Source of the DNA: Spartobacteria bacterium
GTDB taxonomy: Bacteria; Verrucomicrobiota; Verrucomicrobiia; Chthoniobacterales; UBA10450
DNA length: 64,000 nucleotides
Assembly: GCA_003169975.1 (NCBI GenBank)
Contig: PNAA01000059.1
Coordinates: 22,611-86,610 of the forward strand
Direction: 5' to 3'
Part shown: in pieces, positions 46,301-55,871 of the stretch
Layout of the letters: the number at the start of each line of letters is the position of its first letter
How positions within the stretch are numbered: position 1 is the first letter of the stretch
The notes under the pieces: generated by a model
What the model was told of the DNA's origin: nothing
Database searches by the model: none
Seen by the model: the letters and a program-made list of their open reading frames with translations, nothing else
Made by a program: the position numbers and the translations under genes

Positions 46301-46846
46301 TTTGCGGTTTTGTGACTTTAGGGGACTGCCGTGGACACAACGCGACTGGAGTGGTCGCTAAAAGAGACGCGCTCGGATTCCCAGACCACAATGAGGTGGA
46401 CTGGTACGGACTGAAAACGACTCTTTTTCCAACGCCAGGGGGGCAAAACGGGTGGACCCCCCTCGCTTCAAGTCAGCACCCGGGGGTCCGAACCCTCTAG
46501 GCTCCACTTTGTGTATTACATCTAGTCTTTGGCACGAAGATCGATCCACCTGCCACTAGGGTCGCAATATTGGCCTGAAGCATTCGCTTCGCATCAGTAG
46601 GACTTGTGTCCGTATCGTCGAGGGTTCGATTCGAGCAGGATCAAATACAGTTCGGGCGAGCGAAATTAGGATCTCCCGGCAGATAAACTCCACCCGCGAT
46701 TCGACCGCTGCACCGGAACGCTCTACGTCAGCGAATTTGAGGGCAGCATCGTGACGATTCCGGCTCAACAACCTTGAGTTCCACCATCCAGCTTCAATCA
46801 AATGATAATCAAGAGGGAACGGTGTGCACTTCGGGGCAACGACATA
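46301..46846. other. Region with repeated GTGGAC blocks and a 3' tRNA-like end
   Basis: No gene is supported. The block GGGGGGCAAAACGGGTGGAC, found in the repeats at 31297 and 46176, recurs at 46438. After it, GGGGG-TCCGAAC-CCTCT followed by AGGCTCC (46482-46507) has the form of a T-arm and acceptor strand, without a partner 5' half. Confidence 0.5.
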
Positions 46847-49117
46847 TTATCGGGTAGCTGTTAATACAGTCTTAGGCTCCGGTCCGGCGAGGATCTTCTG
46901 GAAGCGCGGGTTGCTTCGCAGCGAATCCCATTCCCAGCGTAGACGCAAGTCAGCCAGCGTGATGTTATTCGGATTGTCCGGCCACTCAACTTGGCCGGGA
47001 GCGGAGAGGAGACGCTCGATCAGCGTGATGGCCTGGTCCGGCTCGCCAACAAGTGCATAAACCAGCGCCAGATTGGCCGCAGCGATGGCGCCATGCAATG
47101 CATCCTGGCTTTCTGGCTCGAGTTCAACTGCCCGACGACCTTCTCGGATGGCATCCTCCTTTCTCTGCATGTAGGCGTAGAGCAATCCGAGTTGGGCATG
47201 ACGCTCTGCCATGTCGGGATTTTCGCGCACCCGCTTTTCGGTATCTGGCCTGGCCGCGGCAAAATAGCGCTGGGCCGATTCGATGTCGCCGCGAGCGAGG
47301 GCGATGCGGCCAAGGTAAAATGTCTTCGGCGTGCCTCCGCCCCCAGGAAAATTTTCCAACGAAGAGTCATTCACAATCTTTTCCGCTGCGGAATAATCCC
47401 GCTCCAGCATGGCCAGATCCCAGCGCCCCTCACTCAACATTCCATAGGGATCACTTCCGGCCGGAATGTTTTGCAAAATTTTGCTGCCGGCAGCGGGATT
47501 GCCGTTACGAAACACTTCGAGGTAAGCAAGGCCGATCTTGGGAGCCACGAAATCCGGCGCGATCTCCAGCGCACGATCGTAACAGGCCGTAGCGGCAGGC
47601 CAGTCACGCATAAAAAGGTGATTGTTGCCGGCGAAAAGAGCGACTTCACGGTTGCGAGGATCGAGGGACATGGCGCGTTCGAAGCTTGCAACCGATTCGC
47701 GCCAGCGCCCCTGCCGGCGATAGATGCCAGCAACGTAGTTGTAGATCTCGGCGTTATTGGGGGAAGTCGCCGCGGCGACCTCGAACTCCTTAAGAGCTGC
47801 GTCGTACTTCTTCTCCCCCCAATAGAGGCAAAGGCCTAAAGCCAAGTGCGCTTCGCCCAAGGTTGGCGATAAGCGCAGAGCTTCCTCCGCCTGCGCGCGC
47901 GCTTTCGCTTTTCGCGCCAGGTCATCGCCGTTACTTGAGATCCTGGTATTGAGAAGCGAAGCTCGCGCGTAAGCCAGGGCGAACCTTGGATCAAGCGCGG
48001 TGGCTTGCACGTAGAGCTGCTCCGCCTCGATCTCATCCGATCTATTGACTGCCCCTTCCACTCCACGCCCCGTCAGGTAAAGCACGTAGGCCTCAGAGTT
48101 AGTAGTGGGTCTGGCATCAAGACGCGCCTTTTCTTCCGGCGCGAGTTTCGCTTCCAGAGCGGTCGCGATCTGTTGAGCGATATCACTCTGGATCGCGAAG
48201 ACGTCCGCCAGGTCGCGGTCGTAAGTTTCGGCCCACAGATGCGTGTTCGTGCGCATTTCTATCAGCTGGGCCGTGACGCGCACCTTGCCGCCGGCGCGCC
48301 GCACGCTTCCTTCAAGAACATTAGCAACCCCCAGTTCCTGCCCGATCTCGCGAAGATTCCGATGCGGACCAGCAACGTAACTCGCGACGCTCATGCGCGA
48401 GACAACTTTAAGATCCGCGAATTTGGCGAGCGCGGTCAGAATGTCGTCCTGCACTCCCTCGGTAAAAAATGCGTTCTCCTTGTCGGCGCTGAGATTCGTG
48501 AATGGCAGCACGGCAATGCTTTTTTCGGGAATGACAATCCTGGCAGAAGGAATTGCGGCCGGCGATTCAAGCGGATTTTGCGTTCGGCCGCGCCAGAAAA
48601 AGATCGCGGCAACGCTCAGCGCGAGCACGGCTGCGGTCGCCAGCAAGATTGGCCTGAAACTGCGGCTGGCGGCTGGATGATTCGGTTCAGAAACCGAAGC
48701 AACCCGTGCTGTCTCCGTCTCTACGGGTTCGATTGCGGTCTCCGGTATTCTCTGCGGCTCCGGGCCTGCATCCGCCTCCCGTAATCTGACCTCGGCGACG
48801 AAACGGTAGCCGCGACCCGGGACGGTCACGATAAAGCGATGCGAACCGGGCGTTTCCCCGAAGACGCGGCGCAGCGTCGAGATATTCTGGGTGAGATTAT
48901 TTTCTTCGACGATGGAATCGGACCAGACCGCCTCCATCAAACGCTCCTTGTCGAGCACCGTGTCGTGGTGCTCGACCATGTAGAGGAGCGTCTCAAAAAC
49001 CCGCGACGTCAGCGGAACCGGCTCATCTTCCCGCCACAAGAGCCGTTTCTCTGCGTCCAGGCGGAAGTCGCCGAACTCGTAAATATGCGCAGGCGGAGCA
49101 TTCATTGCGGGTTTCAC
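46847..49117 (-). CDS. CadC-like transmembrane winged-helix regulator with TPRs
   Basis: 756 residues. Residues 11-110 form an OmpR-type winged helix (FGDFRLDAEKRLLWREDEPVPLTSRVFETLLYMVEH to VPGRGYRFVAEV). A membrane helix follows at about 156-175, then a TolB-like domain (EKSIAVLPFTNLSADKENAFFTEGVQDDILTAL) and at least five TPRs. The cytoplasmic head binds DNA while the periplasmic part senses; no phospho-acceptor domain. Such one-component regulators are common in Acidobacteria and Verrucomicrobia. Its targets may include the secreted-protein gene 127 bp away in divergent orientation. Confidence 0.9.
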   Translation of the reverse strand: MKPAMNAPPAHIYEFGDFRLDAEKRLLWREDEPVPLTSRVFETLLYMVEHHDTVLDKERLMEAVWSDSIVEENNLTQNISTLRRVFGETPGSHRFIVTVPGRGYRFVAEVRLREADAGPEPQRIPETAIEPVETETARVASVSEPNHPAASRSFRPILLATAAVLALSVAAIFFWRGRTQNPLESPAAIPSARIVIPEKSIAVLPFTNLSADKENAFFTEGVQDDILTALAKFADLKVVSRMSVASYVAGPHRNLREIGQELGVANVLEGSVRRAGGKVRVTAQLIEMRTNTHLWAETYDRDLADVFAIQSDIAQQIATALEAKLAPEEKARLDARPTTNSEAYVLYLTGRGVEGAVNRSDEIEAEQLYVQATALDPRFALAYARASLLNTRISSNGDDLARKAKARAQAEEALRLSPTLGEAHLALGLCLYWGEKKYDAALKEFEVAAATSPNNAEIYNYVAGIYRRQGRWRESVASFERAMSLDPRNREVALFAGNNHLFMRDWPAATACYDRALEIAPDFVAPKIGLAYLEVFRNGNPAAGSKILQNIPAGSDPYGMLSEGRWDLAMLERDYSAAEKIVNDSSLENFPGGGGTPKTFYLGRIALARGDIESAQRYFAAARPDTEKRVRENPDMAERHAQLGLLYAYMQRKEDAIREGRRAVELEPESQDALHGAIAAANLALVYALVGEPDQAITLIERLLSAPGQVEWPDNPNNITLADLRLRWEWDSLRSNPRFQKILAGPEPKTVLTATR

Positions 49118-49244
49118 AAAGTTTCAGAAAAATTCACCGGTCCATTAAGGACTTTCACAACCGTTTGGAGGAAAGCTCGTGACGCGAAGCAGAAATAATA
49201 ATAACAAAACGAGAAAAAAAACACCAGAAAGAACCAAAACAATC

Positions 49245-49739
49245 ATGAAAACAAAATTAGTTAAGAGGATAATGAGCTCCTTGGCCTTCGCCTGCGCCTT
49301 GGTGTGCTTGGCTGCTGCAATCGCGCTGGGCACGTCCACTACCGCGCGGGCGGCAGCCGACGAGCAGGTTTCCAGTGTGTGCAGCGCGGACAGGCTAAGG
49401 GGCTTGTATATTTGGACCTTCGACGGGTACACACGCCTCGGTGGGAAACTGCTACCAAAAGCCGTTATGCAAGGCCTCCAGTTTAACGGAGATGGTACGA
49501 CGTACAATACCTTCGGCACGGTGAACATCGGGGGCACGATTATCATCGACGCGACCGGAGGGGTAGGAATCTATACGGTCGCGGCGGACTGCACGGGCAC
49601 ACTGTCAATCACCAACGGTCCAAGCTTTAACATGTACATAGGACCCGGTGCAAAGCAGCTTTGGATCACCCAGACTAATGTAGGTTCTGGCGACGGCACC
49701 GGATTAGGTGTGGGAACGGCGACGCGTCTGCCGCAGTAA
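49245..49739 (+). CDS. Secreted protein of unknown function
   Basis: 164 residues from ATG 49245. A signal peptide (SSLAFACALVCLAAAIALGTSTTARA) is followed by CSADRLRGLYIWTFDGYTRLGGKLLPKAVMQGLQFNGDGTTYNTFGTVNIGG, a beta-rich pattern seen in small verrucomicrobial and acidobacterial secreted proteins. The leader before the ATG is very A-rich and lacks a Shine-Dalgarno sequence. Divergent from the CadC-like regulator. Confidence 0.7.
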   Translation: MKTKLVKRIMSSLAFACALVCLAAAIALGTSTTARAAADEQVSSVCSADRLRGLYIWTFDGYTRLGGKLLPKAVMQGLQFNGDGTTYNTFGTVNIGGTIIIDATGGVGIYTVAADCTGTLSITNGPSFNMYIGPGAKQLWITQTNVGSGDGTGLGVGTATRLPQ

Positions 49740-49785
49740 AAGCTCCTCGGCTGTTGTGACGAGATTCGACTTGTCACTGATTATA

Positions 49786-49827
49786 GGGTTTGGCGCGTTC
49801 CATCCGCGCCAAATCCCATCAATTTTC
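49786..49827 (+). terminator. Intrinsic terminator after 49739
   Basis: Arms GGGTTTGGCGCG (49786-49797) and CGCGCCAAATCCC (49805-49817) pair with one bulged base and are followed by ATCAATTTTC. Confidence 0.75.
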
Positions 49828-50078
49828 AAGAAACCGACGTCTTAAAAGTTGAAGGACCTCGACAAGCTTGATATGCGACGAGCAATATCTACGACGCCGA
49901 CGGTAATCTGCTCTTCTCGTTTTGCGGGATGTGGACGGGGACGCGCTTCGAATAAAAGTGCGGAAAGCTCCCAGCGGGAACGGCGGCATCATGCCGCCGT
50001 TCCGTGAAGTCGGAATAGCCAATAAACACAAACAATCCAAGATCGAGAAAAAAGACCAACACGAAAGAACAAAACAAA
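49828..50078. other. Intergenic region with a coding remnant and a perfect inverted repeat
   Basis: On the plus strand 49884-49955 reads NIYDADGNLLFSFCGMWTGTRFE then stop, which looks like the end of a lost protein. A perfect 12-bp inverted repeat around a single base lies at 49978-50002. Confidence 0.45.
49978..50002. repeat. Perfect inverted repeat, 12-bp arms
   Basis: Arm GAACGGCGGCAT (49978-49989), one central C, then the exact complement ATGCCGCCGTTC (49991-50002). No T-tract follows, so it is not a typical terminator. It could be an operator, a mobile-element relic or an RNA hairpin in the leader of the gene at 50079. Confidence 0.6.
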
Positions 50079-50344
50079 ATGAGGACAACCGTACTTCTTC
50101 CATTGGTGTTCGTCGCGATCGTGATAATGCCCGCGACGACCAACGCGGAAGATCCTACCGCCGTCGCGACGGCCACAAATGTCACTACTGCTGGCGGCAC
50201 GTTGTATTCTTTCACCGTCCGTTATGCCGACGACGGAGAAATTGACATCAACACCCTCGGCAATACCGACGTGCGCGTCACCGGCCCGGGTGGTTTCGAC
50301 GTTGCGGCCGCATTTGTCGTCAGGGGAAGAATGGGGTCGCGTCT
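50079..50344 (+). pseudogene. Secreted protein gene interrupted by an IS element
   Basis: About 85 residues of a secreted protein remain: signal peptide (VLLPLVFVAIVIMPATTNA), then VTTAGGTLYSFTVRYADDGEIDINTLGNTDVRVTGPGGFDVAAAFV, a pattern found in large repeat proteins. The frame is cut at about 50328-50345, where the IS left end begins. The A-rich leader (AGAACAAAACAAAATGAGG) resembles that of the gene at 49245. The 3' part was not found beyond the element. Confidence 0.7.
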
Positions 50345-51972
50345 AAAGGGCGTGTTGCCCAAATCGGGGTGAGTAAAAAATAATAGTACCCAAGTTCGCG
50401 GTGATTTGATAAAGCACTGTTCCCAGATGATGGGAGAGCAGAAGAGCGAGCGGGAACTGTTCAGTTACGCGGTTAATCTGGAGAAGCGGGTGCGGAGCGA
50501 TCATCCGCTGCGGCGGGTGGCGAGGCTGATCGATTTCAAATTTGTGCGCGCGGAGGTGGCGCACTGTTACGGCAACAACGGGCCGGTCTCGGTCGATCCG
50601 GAGGTGATCATGAAGATGATGTTCCTGCTCTTTTTTGATGATGTGCCGAGCGAGCGGGAGTTAATGAAGGTGATCGCGGAGCGCTTGGATTATCTCTGGT
50701 TCCTTGGTTACGGGCTGGAGGACGAGATTCCTGATCACAGTGTCTTGTCGAAGGCGCGGACGCGCTGGGGCAAAGAGGTGTTCGAGCGCTTGTTTGTGGG
50801 CACGATCGAGCAGTGCGTGCAGGCGGGCTTGGTCGATGGGCGCAAGCTGCATGTGGACTCGAGTCTGATCGAGGCGGATGCCGCGCGCGAGTCGGTCATC
50901 AAGGGAGCACCGGAGCTGATCGCGGCGTTGAAGCGTGCCTATCAGGCGACGGAGAGCAAGCTGGGCGAAGGGGTGACGACGCCCGAGAGCTACGAGGCAG
51001 TGAACGAGCGCATGATGAGCAAGACTGATCCCGACGCGGCGATGGTGCGCCGGGGTGCCGGAGACTCTTCGCGGCCGCGTTCTCATCATCATCGGGCGAT
51101 TGATGACAAGGAGGGAGTCATCACCGCGGTCGAGACGACCCCCGGGAGCGTGACGGAGAAGCGCAAGTTGCTCGATTTAATCGACCAGCATGAAAGCCAT
51201 ACTGGGAGGGTCGCTGAAACAGTGGTGGGCGATCACAAGTATGGCACGCAGGACAACTTCGTGGCTTGTCAGGAGCGCGGGCTCACGACCCACCTTTGGG
51301 CGATGCGAGCAAAGGGCCGGATCATCATAAGGCCCACGGAATCTTCGCTGAGAACAGTTTTGTTTACGATGCGCGGAGCGACACTTATCGCTGTCCCGCG
51401 GGCGAAGGGTTGCGGGCGCGGCGGGTCCATCCGGTGCGCCACACGATGGAGTATAAGGCGCCCGCCAGAGTCTGTGCCGTCTGTGCGCTGCGCCCCCAAT
51501 GCACCAGAGCCAAACTCGGTCGGACCCTGCACCGACATGAAAAACAAGCGCTCCTGGATGTCGCGAGAAAGCAGGCGCACAGCCACCAGGCACGGCGCGA
51601 TCGCCAACGCCGCCAGCAACTGATGGAACAGAGCTTTGCTGATGCCGCCAACAATCATCAGTTCAAACGAGCACGTTGGCGGCGGCTTTGGCGGCAGCAG
51701 ATCCAAGATTACTTGATCGCCGCGATCCAGAACGTGCGCATCCTGCTCGCCCACGGTGGGGCCAAACGCAAGGCGGCAGTGCTGAGGGTCCTGCCGCCGG
51801 AGCCATCCGGCTCACGCCGGCCTTTACCACCTCACGAAAACACGTGGCCCTCCTGTGCGAACTCCCTTGATGCCACCTGCTGGCTTCGCGCCGCTTTACT
51901 TGCCTTGTCCCGCTTCCGCCTAACGATCCTTAGCACAACGTTCGCCCGTGCCTTTTGAGCAACACGCCCTTA
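50345..51972 (+). mobile_element. IS1182-type insertion sequence
   Basis: The ends are imperfect terminal inverted repeats: left AAGGGCGTGTTGCCCAAA (from 50346) and right, on the other strand, AAGGGCGTGTTGCTCAAA (ending about 51971). The element is about 1.63 kb and holds one transposase gene split by a frameshift. I see no clear target-site duplication. It interrupts the secreted-protein gene at 50079. Confidence 0.85.
50406..51958 (+). pseudogene. IS1182 family transposase, frameshifted
   Basis: The N-terminal part (50406 to about 51295) has the DUF772 segment NGPVSVDPEVIMKMMFLLFFDDVPSERELMKVIAERLDYLWFLGY and DDE-type acids in VDGRKLHVDSSLIEADA and VVGDHKYGT. The C-terminal part is in the frame of 51266-51958: GDASKGPDHHKAHGIFAENSFVYD, then CPAGEGL and the CAVCALRPQCT zinc-like motif. 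One extra T in the run CACCTTTGGG near 51292 explains the shift. It is probably a disabled transposase, unless the run is a programmed slippage site. Confidence 0.8.
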
Positions 51973-52192
51973 AACATTTGACATTTGGATGGGTTTTTCG
52001 TTAGGCCGGTCAAAGCCAACCTCAACATTCTTTGGTTGAAAAATGAATCACTAGAAAGGCAACGCCGACCTCCCCGATTGCCGACATCATCGCCGCCGAA
52101 GTCGTTTCCCTCCAGGCCGCGTCGTAGTCACTCGTCGCCTTTCTCAACTTTCTTCTGCGGCGGTCCGATCAATACATTGGTAGCATTGGCTA

Positions 52193-52801
52193 ATGGCTCC
52201 AGATCATTCCCAGCGTAAAAGCGCGATCATCCTCGCGGCCATTGCGCTCATCGAGGGCGCATGGGTAATCATTAATCTGTGGGTCAGCGGCTGGCATTTC
52301 GTCCGTTACCTCGGGTTCGCTCCCGGCGAGACGGGCGAGATCGCCGGCTGGATCGCCGCCCTCGCCGTCACCGGCGTCTTCATTGCCCTTGCGATGCGAC
52401 TGCCCTCGGTCCGCGCTAATCTCTTTCGTCCCTCTTTCCTCAAGTTGCTCGCGATCGCCGTCGCTCTTGCCGCCGGGATTTTGGAGGAAGTCATGTTCCG
52501 CCGCTGGACGATGAACTGGCTTATGGCTCACGGACAAGGAGCCATCGTGCAGATGCTCGGCTCGGGGCTGTTATTCGGTTCCCTCCATGGGGTCTGGGGC
52601 GTGATGGGCAAGAGTATCCGCGTGGCGATCGGCGCGACGGTCGCAACCGGCTTGCTCGGTGTTCTCCTCGCGATCGTTTTCCTGCTCGCAGGACGCAGCC
52701 TTGCACCCTGCATTGTTTCGCATTTTCTCATCAACCTGTTCATCGAACCGGGTCTCGTCCTTGCCGCCACACGTGGCGAGATGGGTCGGCGAGAGCCATG
52801 A
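52193..52801 (+). CDS. CPBP family intramembrane metalloprotease
   Basis: 202 residues with several membrane helices and the CAAX-protease/Abi (CPBP) signatures: AAGILEEVMFRRWTMNW (EExxxR), LGSGLLFGSLHGVWG (FxxxH) and APCIVSHFLINLF (HxxxN). Family members are membrane-embedded proteases involved in bacteriocin self-immunity or processing. There is no peptide gene next to it. Confidence 0.85.
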   Translation: MAPDHSQRKSAIILAAIALIEGAWVIINLWVSGWHFVRYLGFAPGETGEIAGWIAALAVTGVFIALAMRLPSVRANLFRPSFLKLLAIAVALAAGILEEVMFRRWTMNWLMAHGQGAIVQMLGSGLLFGSLHGVWGVMGKSIRVAIGATVATGLLGVLLAIVFLLAGRSLAPCIVSHFLINLFIEPGLVLAATRGEMGRREP

Positions 52802-53384
52802 CCGGGTGGTAGGCCGGGCGCAATGAGAATTGTAGCAACGCGCAAGCATTGCCTCTGCGCGCCTGACAAGAACGCGGCTACAGCAGGCGGGCCGATGGAT
52901 CAAGGTTGCGCTGCTCTGTTTAACCCGGAAAATTCTTCCGTTTTCTTAAATCTTCTGGTGGGTCGTTCAAAGCTTTGCAGCAGGAGCTGGCTCAAGCCGT
53001 CAGAAAGGGGGTTTGCGTCTTAACGGGAACGCAGCAACGGCCGGGCTTTCCGAGCAGGAAAGCAGGATGTCTTGGCGAACTGTCGTGGAGGATCTCCGTG
53101 CCATGCGAGCTGCTTTGTTTGGCACTGGCTTCCCGGAACCCCGGCCATTATTGTTGCTTGACAGCGAAGGGGTTTAGGATTTGGATTAGGAGGAAAGAAC
53201 ATGGCTCAGAAAAGAGAAGGACAAAGTAAAGGCACTTGCAGCCGAGCGGGAATGTGTGTCCTGTCGAATCCGACCGATGAATCTGACCGGGTCGTGTAGA
53301 ATAGGAATCAGTCAACAAATCTTCACAACCACCTTAGCGAAACAGCTCGCAGTGTTCCGACGCGAAAACCGGTAGCGCGGAGGC
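52802..53384. other. Intergenic region, 583 bp
   Basis: Only short, overlapping ORFs without motifs are present, so I support no gene. It separates the CPBP gene from the convergent kinase gene. Confidence 0.4.
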
Positions 53385-55871
53385 TTAGCGCGAACTGCTC
53401 GCGTCGGTTAGTTGTTCGATCGCACGCTGGCACTCGACGGAGAGCGTGGCGAATTTTTGCGGCTCATCCGCGTCAGCCGGCGGCAATGTGCCGTGGTCAC
53501 GAAGGCTGGTGAAAATCATCCCCGCTTTCTCGTAGGTCTCGCGAGCGTCCGCCCAGGCACGTATTCTTTTGTCGTTAGGCGTGTTCTTATTCTTGCCGGA
53601 ACGTGCGAAAGCGTCTCCGAGTATTTCCTCCTCGACGGCGAGGTTGCGCGAGTAGATGACGTTGGTCGGGTCGGCGGACAAGAGCGCGGTCACGATCGCA
53701 ATTCCCTGGCGCGCATGCTCCACGGCGCGCACCGTGTCGCCCGTGGCGGAGAGGGCTTCCGCGAAATCGCTTTGCCCGGCGGCAAGATCGAAACTCGCCT
53801 GCGCATTTTGCGGATCAGCCGCCGAGAATTTTTCCTTGATCGCGAGCGCCTTCTGGCGGCTATCGAGCGCCCCGGCGTAATCGCCCGCGGCCATGAGCGT
53901 GCCGCCGAGCTGCTTGTAACCCCAGCCCACTTCGCGCCGCGCCCGACTGTTATTCGGATCGGCGGCGGCGAGCGACTCGAGCGTGGCGACTCCTTTGCGG
54001 AGAGCGGCGATGGCCTCGGGTTGGTGCGGATCCAAGGCGCCGCCAATTTTCATCAGATTGATCGCGACGGCCCGCTTCCGTTTTGCGCTCGAGCTGTCTT
54101 GCCGCAGCAATTCTTCGCAGATGGCGAGCGATTTATGATAATACCCTAGGAGTTCCGCGGTGCCGTTCGCCGTCCGGCCCAGGCCGTCGGCCAGGGTCTC
54201 GTCGGCGCGGGCGAGCTCGTCCTGGACGGCGGAATTCGACGGCTCGCTCCCGGCGAGTTGGGTGAAAATCTGCAACGAGCGCCGGTATTCGCGCAGCATC
54301 TCCGGAGTGTCTCCTTTCTGTTCCCTGATGTCGCCCAGCGCGCGATAGGTGCGGCCCAGCTCCAACTGCATTTCTGTCGTAGCTGCCGCCGGCTGGAAAC
54401 TCTCGCGAATGCGCGCCGCTTTTTTATAACTCGTTAGGGCTCCATCCGTGTCGCCGATATTGGCGGAATAAGGGTTGCCCTGAATGTCGCCGATCTTTTC
54501 GTAGGCGGTGGCCAACTCGCGTTGCAGCGCGACATTCCCGCCGGCGTCGTGGCCCAGGCTATCGAGGTATTCGAGCGCCCGGCTCACGATGAGGCGGCGG
54601 GTCGGGGTCGAGCCGGCCAGGTCCTTCACCGAGTCGTGAATTTCGAACATCAAGGAATCGGCCAGCCGGCGCACTTGTTCGAAGCGACGTTCCGCCAGGA
54701 TGCGTTGGTCGTTGGCGCGATGCGCCTCCCAGGTTGCGACGACGGTCGCGCCTATAAGGAGAAGCGCGACGGACGCGGTCACGGCCAGACCGATCTTGTG
54801 ACGGCCGACGAATTTCGAGGTTCGATAGGCGAAGGTGTCATTTTGGGCGATGACGGGTAGTCCTTCCAGGTATCGCCGGATATCCTCGGAGAACTGCCCG
54901 ACTGAGGGGTAACGGCGTTCCGGTTCCGTCCGCAATGCTTTGAAGACAATGGTGTCGAGATCAACATCCAGCTTTCTTAAGTCGGCTTCGCCATCCTTCC
55001 TGACGCCCGGCTTTTGCCCGGACAGCAATTCGTAAAGAACCACTCCGAGACTGTAGACGTCGCTGGCCGTCGTCATGCGATCGCCGCGCTGCTGTTCCGG
55101 GCTCGCGTAATTGGGAGTCATGGCGCGGGCTGTCATGACGGTTTGGTCGCTCGTTTCCGCCGTTTCGGGATCGAGCAGGCGCGCGATGCCGAAATCCAAG
55201 AGCTTCGGTTCTCCCTCGGCGGTGACGCGGATATTGGCCGGCTTGAGATCGCGGTGGATGACGAGATTCTGGTGCGCGTAGGAGACAGCCGCGCAAACTT
55301 TGCGGAAGAGAGCGAGCCGCTCTCGCCTGCGGAGGGAATGCTGCCGGGCATAGCTTTCGAGCGGAATTCCCTCCACATATTCCATCACAAAATAGGGCAG
55401 GCCATTGGGCGTGACTGCGCCGCCGTAGAGCCGCGCAATGTTAGGATGATTGAGTGCGGCGAGGATGCGCTCTTCCTGCCGGAAGTGCCTGACGAATTCC
55501 TTTGTCCCGAAGCCTTGCTTGATCAGCTTGATCGCTACCTGTCGGCCAAAGTGGGTGTCATCGGCGAGGTAGACTTCGCCCATGCCGCCTTCGCCCAGCA
55601 GAGAAATGATCCGGTAATCACCGAGCACCTCGCCGGCTTGCAGTTCGCCGCTGACAAGCTCCTCGCGCAGCAGCTCCGCTCCGAACTCGACGGCGGGTTT
55701 GGCCATCAACCTCCCAGCCGACTCCTCCTCGCGCAGCAGGGCTTCCGCTTCGGCACGCAGGTCCGCATCGTCGCCGCAGGCTTGGGCGAGAAAGGCAGCC
55801 CGTTCAACGCCGATCAACTCGAGGGCGTTCTCGACCAATTCCGCGAGCCGCTCGGCGCGCTCAGGCTGCAT
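53385..55871 (-). CDS. Ser/Thr protein kinase with transmembrane and TPR domains
   Basis: 828 residues from ATG 55871, overlapping the sigma factor stop by 11 bp. The N-terminal kinase domain (about 86-340) is complete: Gly loop GEGGMGEV (93-100), Lys115 (AIKLI), HRDLKPAN (206-213), DFG (226-228), and YASPEQ. A membrane helix lies at about 359-381, followed by a periplasmic TPR array (YEKIGDIQGNPYSANIGDTDGALTSYKKAARI). This is the classic PknB-like/TPR partner of ECF sigma factors in Acidobacteria, Verrucomicrobia and Planctomycetes; it may phosphorylate the sigma factor in response to an envelope signal. Confidence 0.93.
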   Translation of the reverse strand: MQPERAERLAELVENALELIGVERAAFLAQACGDDADLRAEAEALLREEESAGRLMAKPAVEFGAELLREELVSGELQAGEVLGDYRIISLLGEGGMGEVYLADDTHFGRQVAIKLIKQGFGTKEFVRHFRQEERILAALNHPNIARLYGGAVTPNGLPYFVMEYVEGIPLESYARQHSLRRRERLALFRKVCAAVSYAHQNLVIHRDLKPANIRVTAEGEPKLLDFGIARLLDPETAETSDQTVMTARAMTPNYASPEQQRGDRMTTASDVYSLGVVLYELLSGQKPGVRKDGEADLRKLDVDLDTIVFKALRTEPERRYPSVGQFSEDIRRYLEGLPVIAQNDTFAYRTSKFVGRHKIGLAVTASVALLLIGATVVATWEAHRANDQRILAERRFEQVRRLADSLMFEIHDSVKDLAGSTPTRRLIVSRALEYLDSLGHDAGGNVALQRELATAYEKIGDIQGNPYSANIGDTDGALTSYKKAARIRESFQPAAATTEMQLELGRTYRALGDIREQKGDTPEMLREYRRSLQIFTQLAGSEPSNSAVQDELARADETLADGLGRTANGTAELLGYYHKSLAICEELLRQDSSSAKRKRAVAINLMKIGGALDPHQPEAIAALRKGVATLESLAAADPNNSRARREVGWGYKQLGGTLMAAGDYAGALDSRQKALAIKEKFSAADPQNAQASFDLAAGQSDFAEALSATGDTVRAVEHARQGIAIVTALLSADPTNVIYSRNLAVEEEILGDAFARSGKNKNTPNDKRIRAWADARETYEKAGMIFTSLRDHGTLPPADADEPQKFATLSVECQRAIEQLTDASSSR

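Noticed and set aside
46257..46510. One tRNA gene with an intron joining the 5' half at 46257 and the 3'-like end at 46482
   Set aside because: The acceptor strand GGGGGTA cannot pair with AGGCTCC.
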